A DNA stretch of 64,000 nt from Thalassotalea insulae. GTDB taxonomy: Bacteria; Pseudomonadota; Gammaproteobacteria; Enterobacterales; Alteromonadaceae. The DNA lies in NCBI RefSeq assembly GCF_030161395.1, contig NZ_BSST01000001.1, forward strand, positions 2,356,001 through 2,420,000. Direction: 5' to 3'. Under the pieces are notes generated by a model. It was not told the DNA's origin, did not search any database, and saw only the letters and a list, made by a program, of their open reading frames with translations. Below are positions 16,219 through 24,804 of this stretch, piece by piece. The position numbers and the translations under genes were made by a program. Positions within the stretch are counted from its first letter, which is position 1. Each line of letters starts with the position of its first letter.

Positions 16219-18873
16219 ATGAAATTTTTACGTGTAATCTGGTTAACGGCTAGTGCTTTTGGCTTAATCGCCTGTCAGCAGGCGTCGGAGTCAGCAAACG
16301 ACAAATCCAACAGTGGTGCTAGGGTAACACCGATAGATCAAAGGCAACTGAACAAGTTAGCGAATTCATTAGTCGTTAACTATCAGGCACTGAGCAATGT
16401 TGAAACGGATTGCCCTAAAAAAAACGGTCAAGCTGTTAGTCACTGCTTCAGTGCTGAAATTTATTTGACCTCACCAACAGATATGTTGGTGAATAACTGG
16501 CAGATCAATTACTCTCAGGTTTATCCCGTTTATGCTGCTTCTGGCCAGCAACTTTCACTGAAACATTTGAATGGCGATATTCATCAAATCACACCAACAG
16601 CAAATTTTTCCGGGTTTAAAGCGAATGAACCACAAAAAGTAACACTTTGGATTGCTAGTACCGTGATCAGTGAATCTGAGTTGATGCCTAATTATTGGCT
16701 TAGTAGCAAAAATTTAACACCAGCCGTGATCAAGAGTACGCAAACTAAGATCGACCCAGAAACAGGACTGGAACTACAGCCGTGGGTGGCGTCATTTGAT
16801 AATTTACCGAAACAGATCAAATCGAGTCCGGATGATATTAATCAATATGCTGGCCCCGCTTGGTTATTTGACCATAATATAGACACTCAATTAAGTGATG
16901 CTCATTTAGCTCAGGCAGTCATTCCAACTCCGCAACACAGTCAATTGTTGTCTTCTGAAGCTATTTCGTTAGCTCAGGGGATTAATGTCAGTTATCAGGG
17001 AGTCGCTGCTGAACACGTTAGTGCCGCTCTGGAGCGTTTAGCAACACTCGGAGTAAAGCAGTCAGCAGAGGGAATAGTGTTTAATATTGCCTTAGATAGC
17101 AAGTTAGCCATGCCAGAGAGTTATCAATTGACGGCAAAGGGTAATCACATTCTTATTGAAGCCGCCGATAGTGCCGGTGCTTTTTATGGTGTACAAACAC
17201 TGACAGCCTTACTATCAGTAGAAACATTAACGATTCCTAGTGTCAAAATAGTTGATCAGCCCAATTATCGCTATCGTGGCCAACACCTGGATGTTGCGCG
17301 TAATTTTCATAGTAAAGCCATGGTCTTTCGCTTAATTGAGCAAATGGCAGCTTACAAGCTCAATAAGCTTCATATGCATTTAGCAGAAGATGAAGGTTGG
17401 CGAATTGAGCTACCTAGCCTGCCTGAGTTAACTGAAATTGGCAGCCGACGTTGTATGGATTTATCTGATCAGCAATGTTTACAACCTCAACTAGGCGGTG
17501 CGGGGGCCAGTGGCAGGGATGGTTTTTATAGTACGCAAGATTATATCGATATTTTACGTTATGCTAGCCGCCATCATATCCAGGTTATCCCATCTCTTGA
17601 TATGCCAGGTCATTCACGTGCGGCGATTAAAGCAATGGAAGCACGCTATCAGCGTTTGATTAAACAAGAAAATGAAGTGGCAGCAAATCGTTACTTATTA
17701 TCTGATTTTAATGATAAAACTCAGTATCGCTCGATTCAAAATTATAATGACAATACTATTAACGTCTGCTTGGAGTCTTCCTATGCCTTCGTCGATCGGG
17801 TGTTAGAAGATCTAATCAATTTACACCAACAAGCTCAACATCCATTACAAATGTATCATATTGGTGCTGACGAAACGGCGGGTGCTTGGGTAGATTCTCC
17901 GGCCTGCCAAGCGTTAGTTAATGATAGCAGTAATAGTGTCAGTGAGTTTAAGCACTTAGGGGCGCATTTTATTGAACGCGTGGCCCATATGGTGGTTAAC
18001 AAAGGCATTGCAGTAGGTGGCTGGAATGATGGGTTAGGTGAAACTCATGTCGAGAATATGCCAAAAGCTGTCTATTCCTATATTTGGGGCGCCTTACCTA
18101 GTGGTGCTCACCAAATGGTGAGTGAACAGGCGCATCGTGGTTGGGACGTGGTGCTATCAGTTCCGGATGTTTTCTATTTTGATTTTCCATACGAAGTCGA
18201 CCCAAAAGAGCGAGGCTATAATTGGGCGTCACGTCGTATTGATAGCCGTAATGTTTTTAATTTTATTCCGGATAATTTACCGATTCATGCAGAGTTTAGA
18301 CTCGATACCTTAGGTCGACATTTTGAGATTGACGATAGGCTGCAACAAGACGAACAAGGAGTCATATTGCATCAACCACTACCGAAAAATTTTCGGGTTG
18401 CGGGTATCCAGGGGCAACTGTGGAGTGAAACGGTTCGCAGTGATCAGCAAGCAGAATATATGATCTTTCCACGGATGCTTGCCTTAGCTGAACGTGCTTG
18501 GTCTTCGCCTTCTTGGCAGGTGCCTTACAACTATCAGGGAGCAAAATATTCTCATATTTCGGGCGTATTTACTGAGGAATTACAACGGCAAAGAGATCAG
18601 CAATGGCAGCGTTTTGCTAATACGCTGGCGCAAAAAGAGCTGATTAAACTGGATAAAGCCGGCGTATTTTATCGCATTCCTACGGTGGGAGCGAAAATCA
18701 TCGATGGTAAGCTAAATATCAATAGTTCATTGCCGGGGTTACCGCTTGAATATCAAACATCAAATGGTCAATGGCACAGCTACCAGGACACTGTTAAGGT
18801 CAATCTACCCGTACAAGTGAGGGCGCGCAGTGCTGACAATAAACGAGCCGGTCGCAGTTTAACTTTACACTAG
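16219..18873 (+). CDS. GH20 beta-N-acetylhexosaminidase lipoprotein with CHB_HEX domains
   Basis: The 884-residue protein carries a lipoprotein signal (LIAC near residue 20). An N-terminal chitobiase-type carbohydrate-binding domain covers about residues 45-200, a GH20b domain about 230-345, and a catalytic barrel follows with YRGQHLDVARNFHS near residue 351. The catalytic pair is Asp551-Glu552 in HIGADETAGAW. A short C-terminal CHB_HEX_C domain ends the protein. Family members cut chitobiose and other GlcNAc-terminated sugars by substrate-assisted catalysis. With the lipid anchor it would work at an outer or inner membrane face facing the periplasm, feeding GlcNAc to the permease. A terminator hairpin follows directly. 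Confidence 0.93.
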   Translation: MKFLRVIWLTASAFGLIACQQASESANDKSNSGARVTPIDQRQLNKLANSLVVNYQALSNVETDCPKKNGQAVSHCFSAEIYLTSPTDMLVNNWQINYSQVYPVYAASGQQLSLKHLNGDIHQITPTANFSGFKANEPQKVTLWIASTVISESELMPNYWLSSKNLTPAVIKSTQTKIDPETGLELQPWVASFDNLPKQIKSSPDDINQYAGPAWLFDHNIDTQLSDAHLAQAVIPTPQHSQLLSSEAISLAQGINVSYQGVAAEHVSAALERLATLGVKQSAEGIVFNIALDSKLAMPESYQLTAKGNHILIEAADSAGAFYGVQTLTALLSVETLTIPSVKIVDQPNYRYRGQHLDVARNFHSKAMVFRLIEQMAAYKLNKLHMHLAEDEGWRIELPSLPELTEIGSRRCMDLSDQQCLQPQLGGAGASGRDGFYSTQDYIDILRYASRHHIQVIPSLDMPGHSRAAIKAMEARYQRLIKQENEVAANRYLLSDFNDKTQYRSIQNYNDNTINVCLESSYAFVDRVLEDLINLHQQAQHPLQMYHIGADETAGAWVDSPACQALVNDSSNSVSEFKHLGAHFIERVAHMVVNKGIAVGGWNDGLGETHVENMPKAVYSYIWGALPSGAHQMVSEQAHRGWDVVLSVPDVFYFDFPYEVDPKERGYNWASRRIDSRNVFNFIPDNLPIHAEFRLDTLGRHFEIDDRLQQDEQGVILHQPLPKNFRVAGIQGQLWSETVRSDQQAEYMIFPRMLALAERAWSSPSWQVPYNYQGAKYSHISGVFTEELQRQRDQQWQRFANTLAQKELIKLDKAGVFYRIPTVGAKIIDGKLNINSSLPGLPLEYQTSNGQWHSYQDTVKVNLPVQVRARSADNKRAGRSLTLH

Positions 18874-18879
18874 TCATAT

Positions 18880-18932
18880 CCGTTGTCTGTTACCGATAGG
18901 TACTCGTAGTGGCATCAGACAACGGAGTTTTT
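18880..18932 (+). terminator. Rho-independent terminator after the GH20 gene
   Basis: CCGTTGTCTG (18880-18889) pairs perfectly with CAGACAACGG (18916-18925) and is followed by AGTTTTT. The loop is 26 bases. It stands between the hexosaminidase and the ROK kinase, so the kinase is likely either read through at reduced level or transcribed from its own promoter. Confidence 0.8.
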
Positions 18933-19011
18933 CCCTTCTTGAGATATGCCAAAGCATTTGTTGGCAGGGAGTAGCTATGCAAATTTTTACCTTATTACGT
19001 TGGAAATGATT

Positions 19012-19872
19012 ATGAATACCCGTTCAATTATCGTCTTGGATATTGGTGGAACGAAAATTAACTTTGGCCGCTTTCAGGGGGGCATGATCCAGCAAAATCA
19101 AATATTGCCGTTTCCTGCACACGCGTCGGCTGAAGAGATATTCGCGTTTATTATTCACTGTATCGACTTAGTGAAGTTAGATGATACTGAGGCCATAGCA
19201 ATTGGTGTGCCCTGTATCGTCGATATCGAGCAGGGCATAGTGTTTAATGCTGTCAACATTCCTGCCTGGCAGCAATACCCATTAAAGTCGTTGTTGCAAG
19301 CCCATTATCAATTGCCAGTTTATATCAATAACGATGTTAATTGCTTTGTTGCAGGGGAGTCTGCGTACGGCACAGCTAAGCACTATCAGAATGTTGCTGG
19401 CATCTGTTTAGGGACTGGCTTTGGTTGTGGTTTATTTGTTAATCAGCAATTATACGCAGGTCAAAATTGCTGTGCAGGTGAAGTAGGTGGTATTCGTTAC
19501 TTGGATGCCACTATTGATGATTATTGTTCTGGTCAGTATTTTATTGATCATTATCAAGTGTCTGGTGCAGAGTTAGCTCAACGTGCGGATGCCGGTGATG
19601 TGCGAGCTCTGGCAGCGTTTGAACAATTTGCTGGGCACTTAGCGAATGCGATCAGCCATCTTTTATTGGTCATTGACCCGCAAGTGATCGTCATTGGCGG
19701 TTCTGTTGCCAACTCCTATCACTTGTTTATCGATGCGCTATGGCGCGAATTAGCAAATTTTCCTTATCCTGTGGTGATTGAAAACTTAACCATTTGCCAA
19801 AGTGAGTTGGCAGATGCTGCACTTCTTGGTGCCGCGAGTTTATATTTGCACCATCACAGTGAAATTCATTAA
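19012..19872 (+). CDS. ROK-family sugar kinase, probable GlcNAc kinase, zinc motif absent
   Basis: Starting at ATG 19012, preceded by GGAA eight bases upstream, the protein has 286 residues. Upstream in-frame starts to 18946 add an unlikely extension. It has the ATP-site strand IIVLDIGGTKINFG at the N-terminus, the catalytic-Asp segment NNDVNCFVAGE, and VIVIGGSVANS near the C-terminus, all ROK features. Two conserved items are altered: the sugar-binding ExGH reads GEVGG, and the CxCGxxGCxE zinc cluster is replaced by ATIDDYCSG. By position it would phosphorylate the GlcNAc released by the hexosaminidase. The altered active site means another sugar is possible. Confidence 0.82.
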   Translation: MNTRSIIVLDIGGTKINFGRFQGGMIQQNQILPFPAHASAEEIFAFIIHCIDLVKLDDTEAIAIGVPCIVDIEQGIVFNAVNIPAWQQYPLKSLLQAHYQLPVYINNDVNCFVAGESAYGTAKHYQNVAGICLGTGFGCGLFVNQQLYAGQNCCAGEVGGIRYLDATIDDYCSGQYFIDHYQVSGAELAQRADAGDVRALAAFEQFAGHLANAISHLLLVIDPQVIVIGGSVANSYHLFIDALWRELANFPYPVVIENLTICQSELADAALLGAASLYLHHHSEIH

Positions 19873-19885
19873 AAGTAATTAATAT

Positions 19886-19900
19886 ATTCATAAAATGAAT
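19886..19900. promoter_or_regulatory. LysR-type operator candidate upstream of the kynurenine operon
   Basis: The sequence is ATTCA-TAAAA-TGAAT, a perfect 15-bp palindrome arrangement with the T-N11-A form of LysR-type boxes, about 104 bases before the first gene of the operon. The same ATTCA-N5-TGAAT arrangement is found upstream of the LysR gene at 28956-28970. A -10-like TACAAT lies at 19963-19968 with no good -35, as is common at activated promoters. Confidence 0.6.
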
Positions 19901-20003
19901 GCTTTGGCTAAAATTAACGAATTTTTGTTATTGTTTAAAAATCAGTAAAGTCAATTTCCTACTACAATTATGATCTTAATAATAAATAAGGTTAGGAAAT
20001 TCG

Positions 20004-21467
20004 ATGTCAGAGCTGCGCCAGTTAGAATGCTATATTGATGGACAATTTGTCTCTAGCGAGCATTATTTTGATAATGTCAGTCCGGTCAATGGCGAGGTGA
20101 TTGGGCAAATTGCCGAGGCAGATCATCAGCAGATCGACCGGGCAGTAAAGGCTGCTAAAACTGCGCAAACGGGTGAATGGTCACGCCTGTCGGTTAATCA
20201 ACGTTGTGACTTATTGCATCGAGTAGCAGATCGTATGGTGGAACGTCAGCAAGAATTCATTGATGCAGAAATTGCCGATACGGGTAAATCTTTGCATCAG
20301 GTGCAAACCATAGATATTCCACGCGGTGCCGCTAACTTCAGAGCCTTTGCCGATATGGCACGCCACCATAGCGGCGAAACTTTTATCACCGAAACTCCAA
20401 CTGGTGACAAAGCACTTAATTATAGTGTTAACAAACCATTAGGCGTAGTAGCGGTCATCTCGCCATGGAATCTCCCGTTATTGTTAGCCACCTGGAAAGT
20501 GGCACCGGCGTTGGCTTGTGGTAACTGCGTTATTTTAAAGCCGTCAGAAGAAACTTCATCAACCGCCTATTTACTGGCACAAGTGATGGATGAAGTCGGT
20601 ATACCTAAAGGGGTGTTTAACCTTATTCTAGGGCGCGGTAAAAATGTCGGTGATGCGATCACTTGTCATCCGCAGGTAGACGCAGTCACGTTTACCGGAG
20701 CCAGCGCTACTGGGCAGCATATCATGAAGGCTGTTGCCGATACGGTTAAACCTATCTCCTTTGAGTTAGGGGGTAAAAATTCCGCTGTTGTATTCGCCGA
20801 TGCAGATCTTGAAAAAGCGATTGCTGGCGTAGCCCGTTCTACCTTTACCAACTGTGGTCAAGTGTGCTTATGCACCGAAAAGGTCTTTGTCCATCGTTCG
20901 ATAGCGGATGAGTTTATTGACGGGCTGAAAAAATCGGCGCAGGCAATCAAAATTGGCTATCCGAAAGAGCAGGACGTTTTTATTGGTCCGCTGGTTTCGA
21001 AACCTCATCAGCAGAAAGTATTGTCTTATTATCAATTAGCCAAAGACCAAGGTGCAGAATTTATCTATGGCGGTGGTGTGCCACCGTTCGATGATGAAAG
21101 AGCGCAGGGCTGCTACATTGAACCTACCATTATTACTGGCTTAGGTGATGATAACCGTGTCAATCAGGAAGAAATTTTCGGTCCTATTTGTCATGTCTCA
21201 ATTTTTGATGATGAGCAAGAAGTGATTGAGCGGGTGAATAACACGCAATATGGTTTAGCCTGCGCGCTATGGACAGAAAATTTGTCACGAGCACATCGAG
21301 TCGCACCACAAATTGATGTCGGATTGGTTTGGGTGAATACCTGGTTTTTACGTGATCTTAGAGCGCCGTTTGGTGGCGTAAAGTTATCAGGCATTGGTCG
21401 TGAAGGCGGGCAACATTCGCTCAGTTTTTACAGTGAGCCAGTCAATATCTGTATCAAGATAGATTAG
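20004..21467 (+). CDS. 2-aminomuconate 6-semialdehyde dehydrogenase
   Basis: The 487-residue protein is an NAD-dependent aldehyde dehydrogenase. It shows VISPWNLPLLLATWKVAPAL (the Asn of the oxyanion hole), FELGGKNSAVVFADAD with the general-base Glu, and NCGQVC with catalytic Cys288. Closest in character are 2-aminomuconate and 2-hydroxymuconate semialdehyde dehydrogenases. In this operon it would oxidize 2-aminomuconate semialdehyde, made by the ACMSD encoded three genes downstream, to 2-aminomuconate. It is the promoter-proximal gene, preceded by a LysR-type palindrome, and is seven bases from the deaminase gene. Reaction choice depends on operon context. Confidence 0.88.
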   Translation: MSELRQLECYIDGQFVSSEHYFDNVSPVNGEVIGQIAEADHQQIDRAVKAAKTAQTGEWSRLSVNQRCDLLHRVADRMVERQQEFIDAEIADTGKSLHQVQTIDIPRGAANFRAFADMARHHSGETFITETPTGDKALNYSVNKPLGVVAVISPWNLPLLLATWKVAPALACGNCVILKPSEETSSTAYLLAQVMDEVGIPKGVFNLILGRGKNVGDAITCHPQVDAVTFTGASATGQHIMKAVADTVKPISFELGGKNSAVVFADADLEKAIAGVARSTFTNCGQVCLCTEKVFVHRSIADEFIDGLKKSAQAIKIGYPKEQDVFIGPLVSKPHQQKVLSYYQLAKDQGAEFIYGGGVPPFDDERAQGCYIEPTIITGLGDDNRVNQEEIFGPICHVSIFDDEQEVIERVNNTQYGLACALWTENLSRAHRVAPQIDVGLVWVNTWFLRDLRAPFGGVKLSGIGREGGQHSLSFYSEPVNICIKID

Positions 21468-21474
21468 GAATATT

Positions 21475-21903
21475 ATGAATACGCAAAGCAAAGTTTTAAA
21501 AGATAAAGCGGTTCCCAGAGGCAAGTTTCCGCACGTTAAACGAGCTGGGGATTTTATTTACATTTCAGGCACTAGTTCCCGCCTACCTGATAACAGTTTT
21601 GCTGGTGTTGAAGTGGATGAGTTTGGTGCCACCACTCTCGATATTGGTGTGCAAACCCGTGCGGTGATTGAAAATATCCGCGATATTTTACATTCGGTGG
21701 ATGCCGATCTGTGTGATTTGGTAGAGATCTCTACTTTCCTGGTCAATATGAATGATTTTAAAGGCTACAATCAGGTTTACAGTGAGTTTTTTGATTTTGA
21801 TGGCCCAACGCGCACTACGGTTGCTGTACATCAATTACCTCACCCGCATTTGTTGATCGAATGTAAAGCTGTCGCCTATAAACCTTTAGCTCAGAGCCGA
21901 TAA
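21475..21903 (+). CDS. 2-aminomuconate deaminase (RidA/YjgF fold)
   Basis: The 142-residue protein belongs to the RidA superfamily, with FIYISGTSSRLPDN near residue 27 and the substrate-site region GPTRTTVAVHQLPHPHLLIECKAVA at the C-terminus (Arg and Glu residues). Members found between the aminomuconate semialdehyde dehydrogenase and 3-hydroxyanthranilate dioxygenase genes hydrolyse 2-aminomuconate to 4-oxalocrotonate and ammonia. The operon position makes that role much more likely than general imine hydrolysis. Spacing to both neighbours is under ten bases. Confidence 0.87.
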   Translation: MNTQSKVLKDKAVPRGKFPHVKRAGDFIYISGTSSRLPDNSFAGVEVDEFGATTLDIGVQTRAVIENIRDILHSVDADLCDLVEISTFLVNMNDFKGYNQVYSEFFDFDGPTRTTVAVHQLPHPHLLIECKAVAYKPLAQSR

Positions 21904-21912
21904 GGAAACGTT

Positions 21913-22476
21913 ATGAAAGCTAAACTCGCCGCATTTAATTTTCAGCAATGGATTAAAGAACACAAACATTTACTCAAGCCTCCGGTTGGTAATGCCATTA
22001 TCTGGGAAAACACCGATATGATGGTGATGGTTGTTGGGGGACCGAATAAGCGCACGGATTTTCATGATGATCCTGTGGAAGAGTTTTTCTACCAAATTAA
22101 AGGCGATATGGTGCTGAAAGTGATAGAAGATGGCGAATGCCGCGATGTCTTCATTCGAGAAGGTGATATCTTCTTCTTGCCGGCGCATGTTCGTCATTCT
22201 CCACAGCGTCCAATGGCAGGCAGTGTTGGCTTAGTGATCGAGCCAAAGCGTCCCGACGGAGCAAAAGATGCCTTTGAATGGTATTGCTTTAACTGTGGCG
22301 GATTAGTGCATCGTCATGAAGTGGTGTTGAAATCTATCGTTGATGATTTGCCTCCTGTTTACCAAAACTTCTATCAAAGCGAGCAAGCACGAACTTGTCC
22401 TGATTGTGGTGAATTACATCCAGGTAAAGAGCCACCAGAAGGTTGGGTCACACTTAACGAAAAGGGTGACAGTTAA
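21913..22476 (+). CDS. nbaC: 3-hydroxyanthranilate 3,4-dioxygenase
   Basis: The 187-residue cupin protein has every known functional residue of the bacterial enzyme at the expected number: metal ligands His51, Glu57 and His95, substrate Arg47 and Arg99, and the distal rubredoxin-like iron site Cys125, Cys128, Cys162 and Cys165. It opens the ring of 3-hydroxyanthranilate with O2 and Fe(II) to give 2-amino-3-carboxymuconate semialdehyde in the cytoplasm. The unstable product would be taken by the ACMSD whose start codon overlaps this stop by one base. The call is very secure. Confidence 0.97.
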   Translation: MKAKLAAFNFQQWIKEHKHLLKPPVGNAIIWENTDMMVMVVGGPNKRTDFHDDPVEEFFYQIKGDMVLKVIEDGECRDVFIREGDIFFLPAHVRHSPQRPMAGSVGLVIEPKRPDGAKDAFEWYCFNCGGLVHRHEVVLKSIVDDLPPVYQNFYQSEQARTCPDCGELHPGKEPPEGWVTLNEKGDS

Positions 22477-23495
22477 TGAATATTATTGATATTCACTCGC
22501 ATTTTTTTCCAAAAACCTGGCCAAATCTGGAAGCAAAGTTCGGTGGTGGAGACTGGCCTTGGCTTAGGCATTTATCGAGTGAAAAAAATGAGCAAGGTTA
22601 TGCAAAAGCTATGTTGATGAAAGGTCAGCAAGAGTTTCGCCCGATTTACTCTGCCTGTTGGGATGCGCAAGTGAGGTTAGAGCAGCTAGATCAACAGGGG
22701 GTGAGTCATCAAATCATTTCAGCCACCCCGATTTTATTTGCTTACGAAAAGCCGGTTGAACAAGCATTATACTGTGCGCAAATTTTCAATGATGCAGCGT
22801 TAGAACTTTGTGCACAGGGACAAAACCGCCTATTTGCGATGGCACAGGTGCCCTTGCAAGACATAGATGCTGCGTGTCAAGAAGCAAGCCGAGCAATCAA
22901 CAGTGGCCATGTAGGTATTCAAATCGGTAACCATGTTGGTGACAAAAACATGGATGACGAAGGTGTATTGACGTTTTTACAGCATTGCGCAGCAGAAAAC
23001 ATCCCAGTATTTGTCCACCCTTGGGACATGATGGCGGCTGACCGGACGAAAAAATACATGATGGGCTGGACGGTTGGCATGCCTGCGGAAAGTCAATTGT
23101 CGATTGTTTCTATGATATTAGGTGGCGGCTTTGATCGCGTCAGTCGTGACTTAAAAATATGCTTTGCTCATGGTGGTGGTTCATTTGCCTTTTTATTGGG
23201 GCGTTTGGAAAATGCCTGGTTGCATCGCGATATCGCCCGCGGTCATTCACAACATCCACCAAGCTCTTACCTTGATCGATTTTATTTAGACAGTGCCGTT
23301 TTTGACCATGACGCCTTGCAACTATTGGTGCAAAAGATGGGGGTGAGCAAACTGATGTTTGGAACGGATTATCCTTTCCCTTTGGGCGAGCAGGAAATGG
23401 GGCAACTGATCAAGACCGCGCCTTACTTAACGGAAGAAAATAAACAAGCGATGCTCGCGAGCAATGCGCACCAATTTTTTGATTTGCCAGTGTAG
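22476..23495 (+). CDS. nbaD: 2-amino-3-carboxymuconate-6-semialdehyde decarboxylase (ACMSD)
   Basis: The 339-residue amidohydrolase-fold protein has metal ligands His7 and His9 in IDIHSHFFPK, a further histidine in PVFVHPWDM, CFAHGGGSFAFLLGR, and the late aspartate in MFGTDYPFPLG. This pattern is that of zinc-dependent ACMSD. The enzyme decarboxylates the dioxygenase product, steering carbon to 2-aminomuconate and away from spontaneous quinolinate formation. It overlaps the upstream stop by one base and is 22 bases before kynU. Length matches the family. Confidence 0.95.
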   Translation: MNIIDIHSHFFPKTWPNLEAKFGGGDWPWLRHLSSEKNEQGYAKAMLMKGQQEFRPIYSACWDAQVRLEQLDQQGVSHQIISATPILFAYEKPVEQALYCAQIFNDAALELCAQGQNRLFAMAQVPLQDIDAACQEASRAINSGHVGIQIGNHVGDKNMDDEGVLTFLQHCAAENIPVFVHPWDMMAADRTKKYMMGWTVGMPAESQLSIVSMILGGGFDRVSRDLKICFAHGGGSFAFLLGRLENAWLHRDIARGHSQHPPSSYLDRFYLDSAVFDHDALQLLVQKMGVSKLMFGTDYPFPLGEQEMGQLIKTAPYLTEENKQAMLASNAHQFFDLPV

Positions 23496-23517
23496 TTGGC
23501 ATTACTAAGAGACAATT

Positions 23518-24804
23518 ATGAACTTTGAAAATTCCTTAGCCTTTGCCAAGCAACAAGACGCACAAGATACCTTGGCTGAATATCGTGAACGTTTTCACCA
23601 TCCGGTGATTGATGGCAAACAAGTATTATATTTTACCGGTAACTCATTAGGCTTAGCGCCGAAATCGGCGAAAGACTATGTTAATGCTGAGCTGGATGAC
23701 TGGGCAAAATGGGGCGTGGAAGGTCACTTTCATGCTACCAATCCCTGGGTCAGTTATCATGAAATTTTAACGCCGGCAATGGCAGAGTTGGTTGGTGCAA
23801 ATGAATCTGAAGTGGTCTGTATGAATTCATTAACCACTAATTTGCACTTGTTATTTGTTTCGTTTTATCGCCCGACAACAGAAAAATTTAAGATTATCAG
23901 TGAAGCAAAAATGTTTCCTTCGGATCGCTATTTACTAGAAACTCAGGTTAAGCATCATGGTTTTGATCCAGATGAGGCGATTATTGAAGTTGCTCCACGC
24001 GATGGCGAGCACTTGATTCGTGAAGAGGATATTTTAGCAGCAATCAATGAACATCAGGAGCAGCTAGCGTTAGTGTTTTTTGGTGGCGTGAATTATTTTA
24101 CCGGTCAGTTATTTGATATGGAAAAACTGACGCAAGCGGCGCATAACGTAGGTGCTATTGCCGGTTTTGACCTAGCGCATGCTGCCGGTAACATTCCAGT
24201 GAAGCTACATGATTGGAATGTCGACTTTGCTGCTTGGTGTACCTACAAGTACATCAATGCTAGTGCGGGTAATGTCGGCGCGATATTTGTTCATGATCGC
24301 CATGGTGATAATACCGATATTCCACGTTTTGGGGGTTGGTGGGGTCATAACAAAGAACGACGATTTTTAATGGAAAATAGTTTTGATCCTATGACTGGCG
24401 CCGAAGGTTGGCAATTAAGTAATGTGCCAATTATGGGCATGGCAGTATTAAAGGCTTCGCTGGATATCTTTCAGCAGGTGGGGATTGAAAATCTACGTCA
24501 AAAGAGCCTGAAATTAACGGCATTTTTAGCGTTTGTCTTTAATGATATCGTTGAGCTGTTTCCTGATATCCAACTGGAAATCATTACGCCATCAGATGCA
24601 AGTATGCGCGGCTGTCAGTTATCGGTTAAATTAGTGGGCACAGACAAACGCTTTTTCTCGGCGTTAACTGAAGCTGGTGTCATTGCCGATTTTAGAGAAC
24701 CGGATGTAGTGCGTTTGGCTCCAACACCATTATACAATAGCTTTGAAGATGTTTATCAGTTTGGTCAAACGTTAAAAACCTTATTGGCGGGGTGGCAAAA
24801 ATGA
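23518..24804 (+). CDS. kynU: Kynureninase
   Basis: The 428-residue PLP enzyme has the kynureninase landmarks YFTGNSLGLAPK near residue 38, DLAHAAGNIPVKLHDW near residue 220, CTYKYINAS with the PLP lysine near residue 245, and GWWGHNKERRF, with a C-terminal domain of normal length. It splits 3-hydroxykynurenine (or kynurenine) into 3-hydroxyanthranilate (or anthranilate) and alanine. With the monooxygenase gene next door, the hydroxylated substrate is expected. The stop codon overlaps the ATG of the next gene in an ATGA arrangement. Confidence 0.96.
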   Translation: MNFENSLAFAKQQDAQDTLAEYRERFHHPVIDGKQVLYFTGNSLGLAPKSAKDYVNAELDDWAKWGVEGHFHATNPWVSYHEILTPAMAELVGANESEVVCMNSLTTNLHLLFVSFYRPTTEKFKIISEAKMFPSDRYLLETQVKHHGFDPDEAIIEVAPRDGEHLIREEDILAAINEHQEQLALVFFGGVNYFTGQLFDMEKLTQAAHNVGAIAGFDLAHAAGNIPVKLHDWNVDFAAWCTYKYINASAGNVGAIFVHDRHGDNTDIPRFGGWWGHNKERRFLMENSFDPMTGAEGWQLSNVPIMGMAVLKASLDIFQQVGIENLRQKSLKLTAFLAFVFNDIVELFPDIQLEIITPSDASMRGCQLSVKLVGTDKRFFSALTEAGVIADFREPDVVRLAPTPLYNSFEDVYQFGQTLKTLLAGWQK

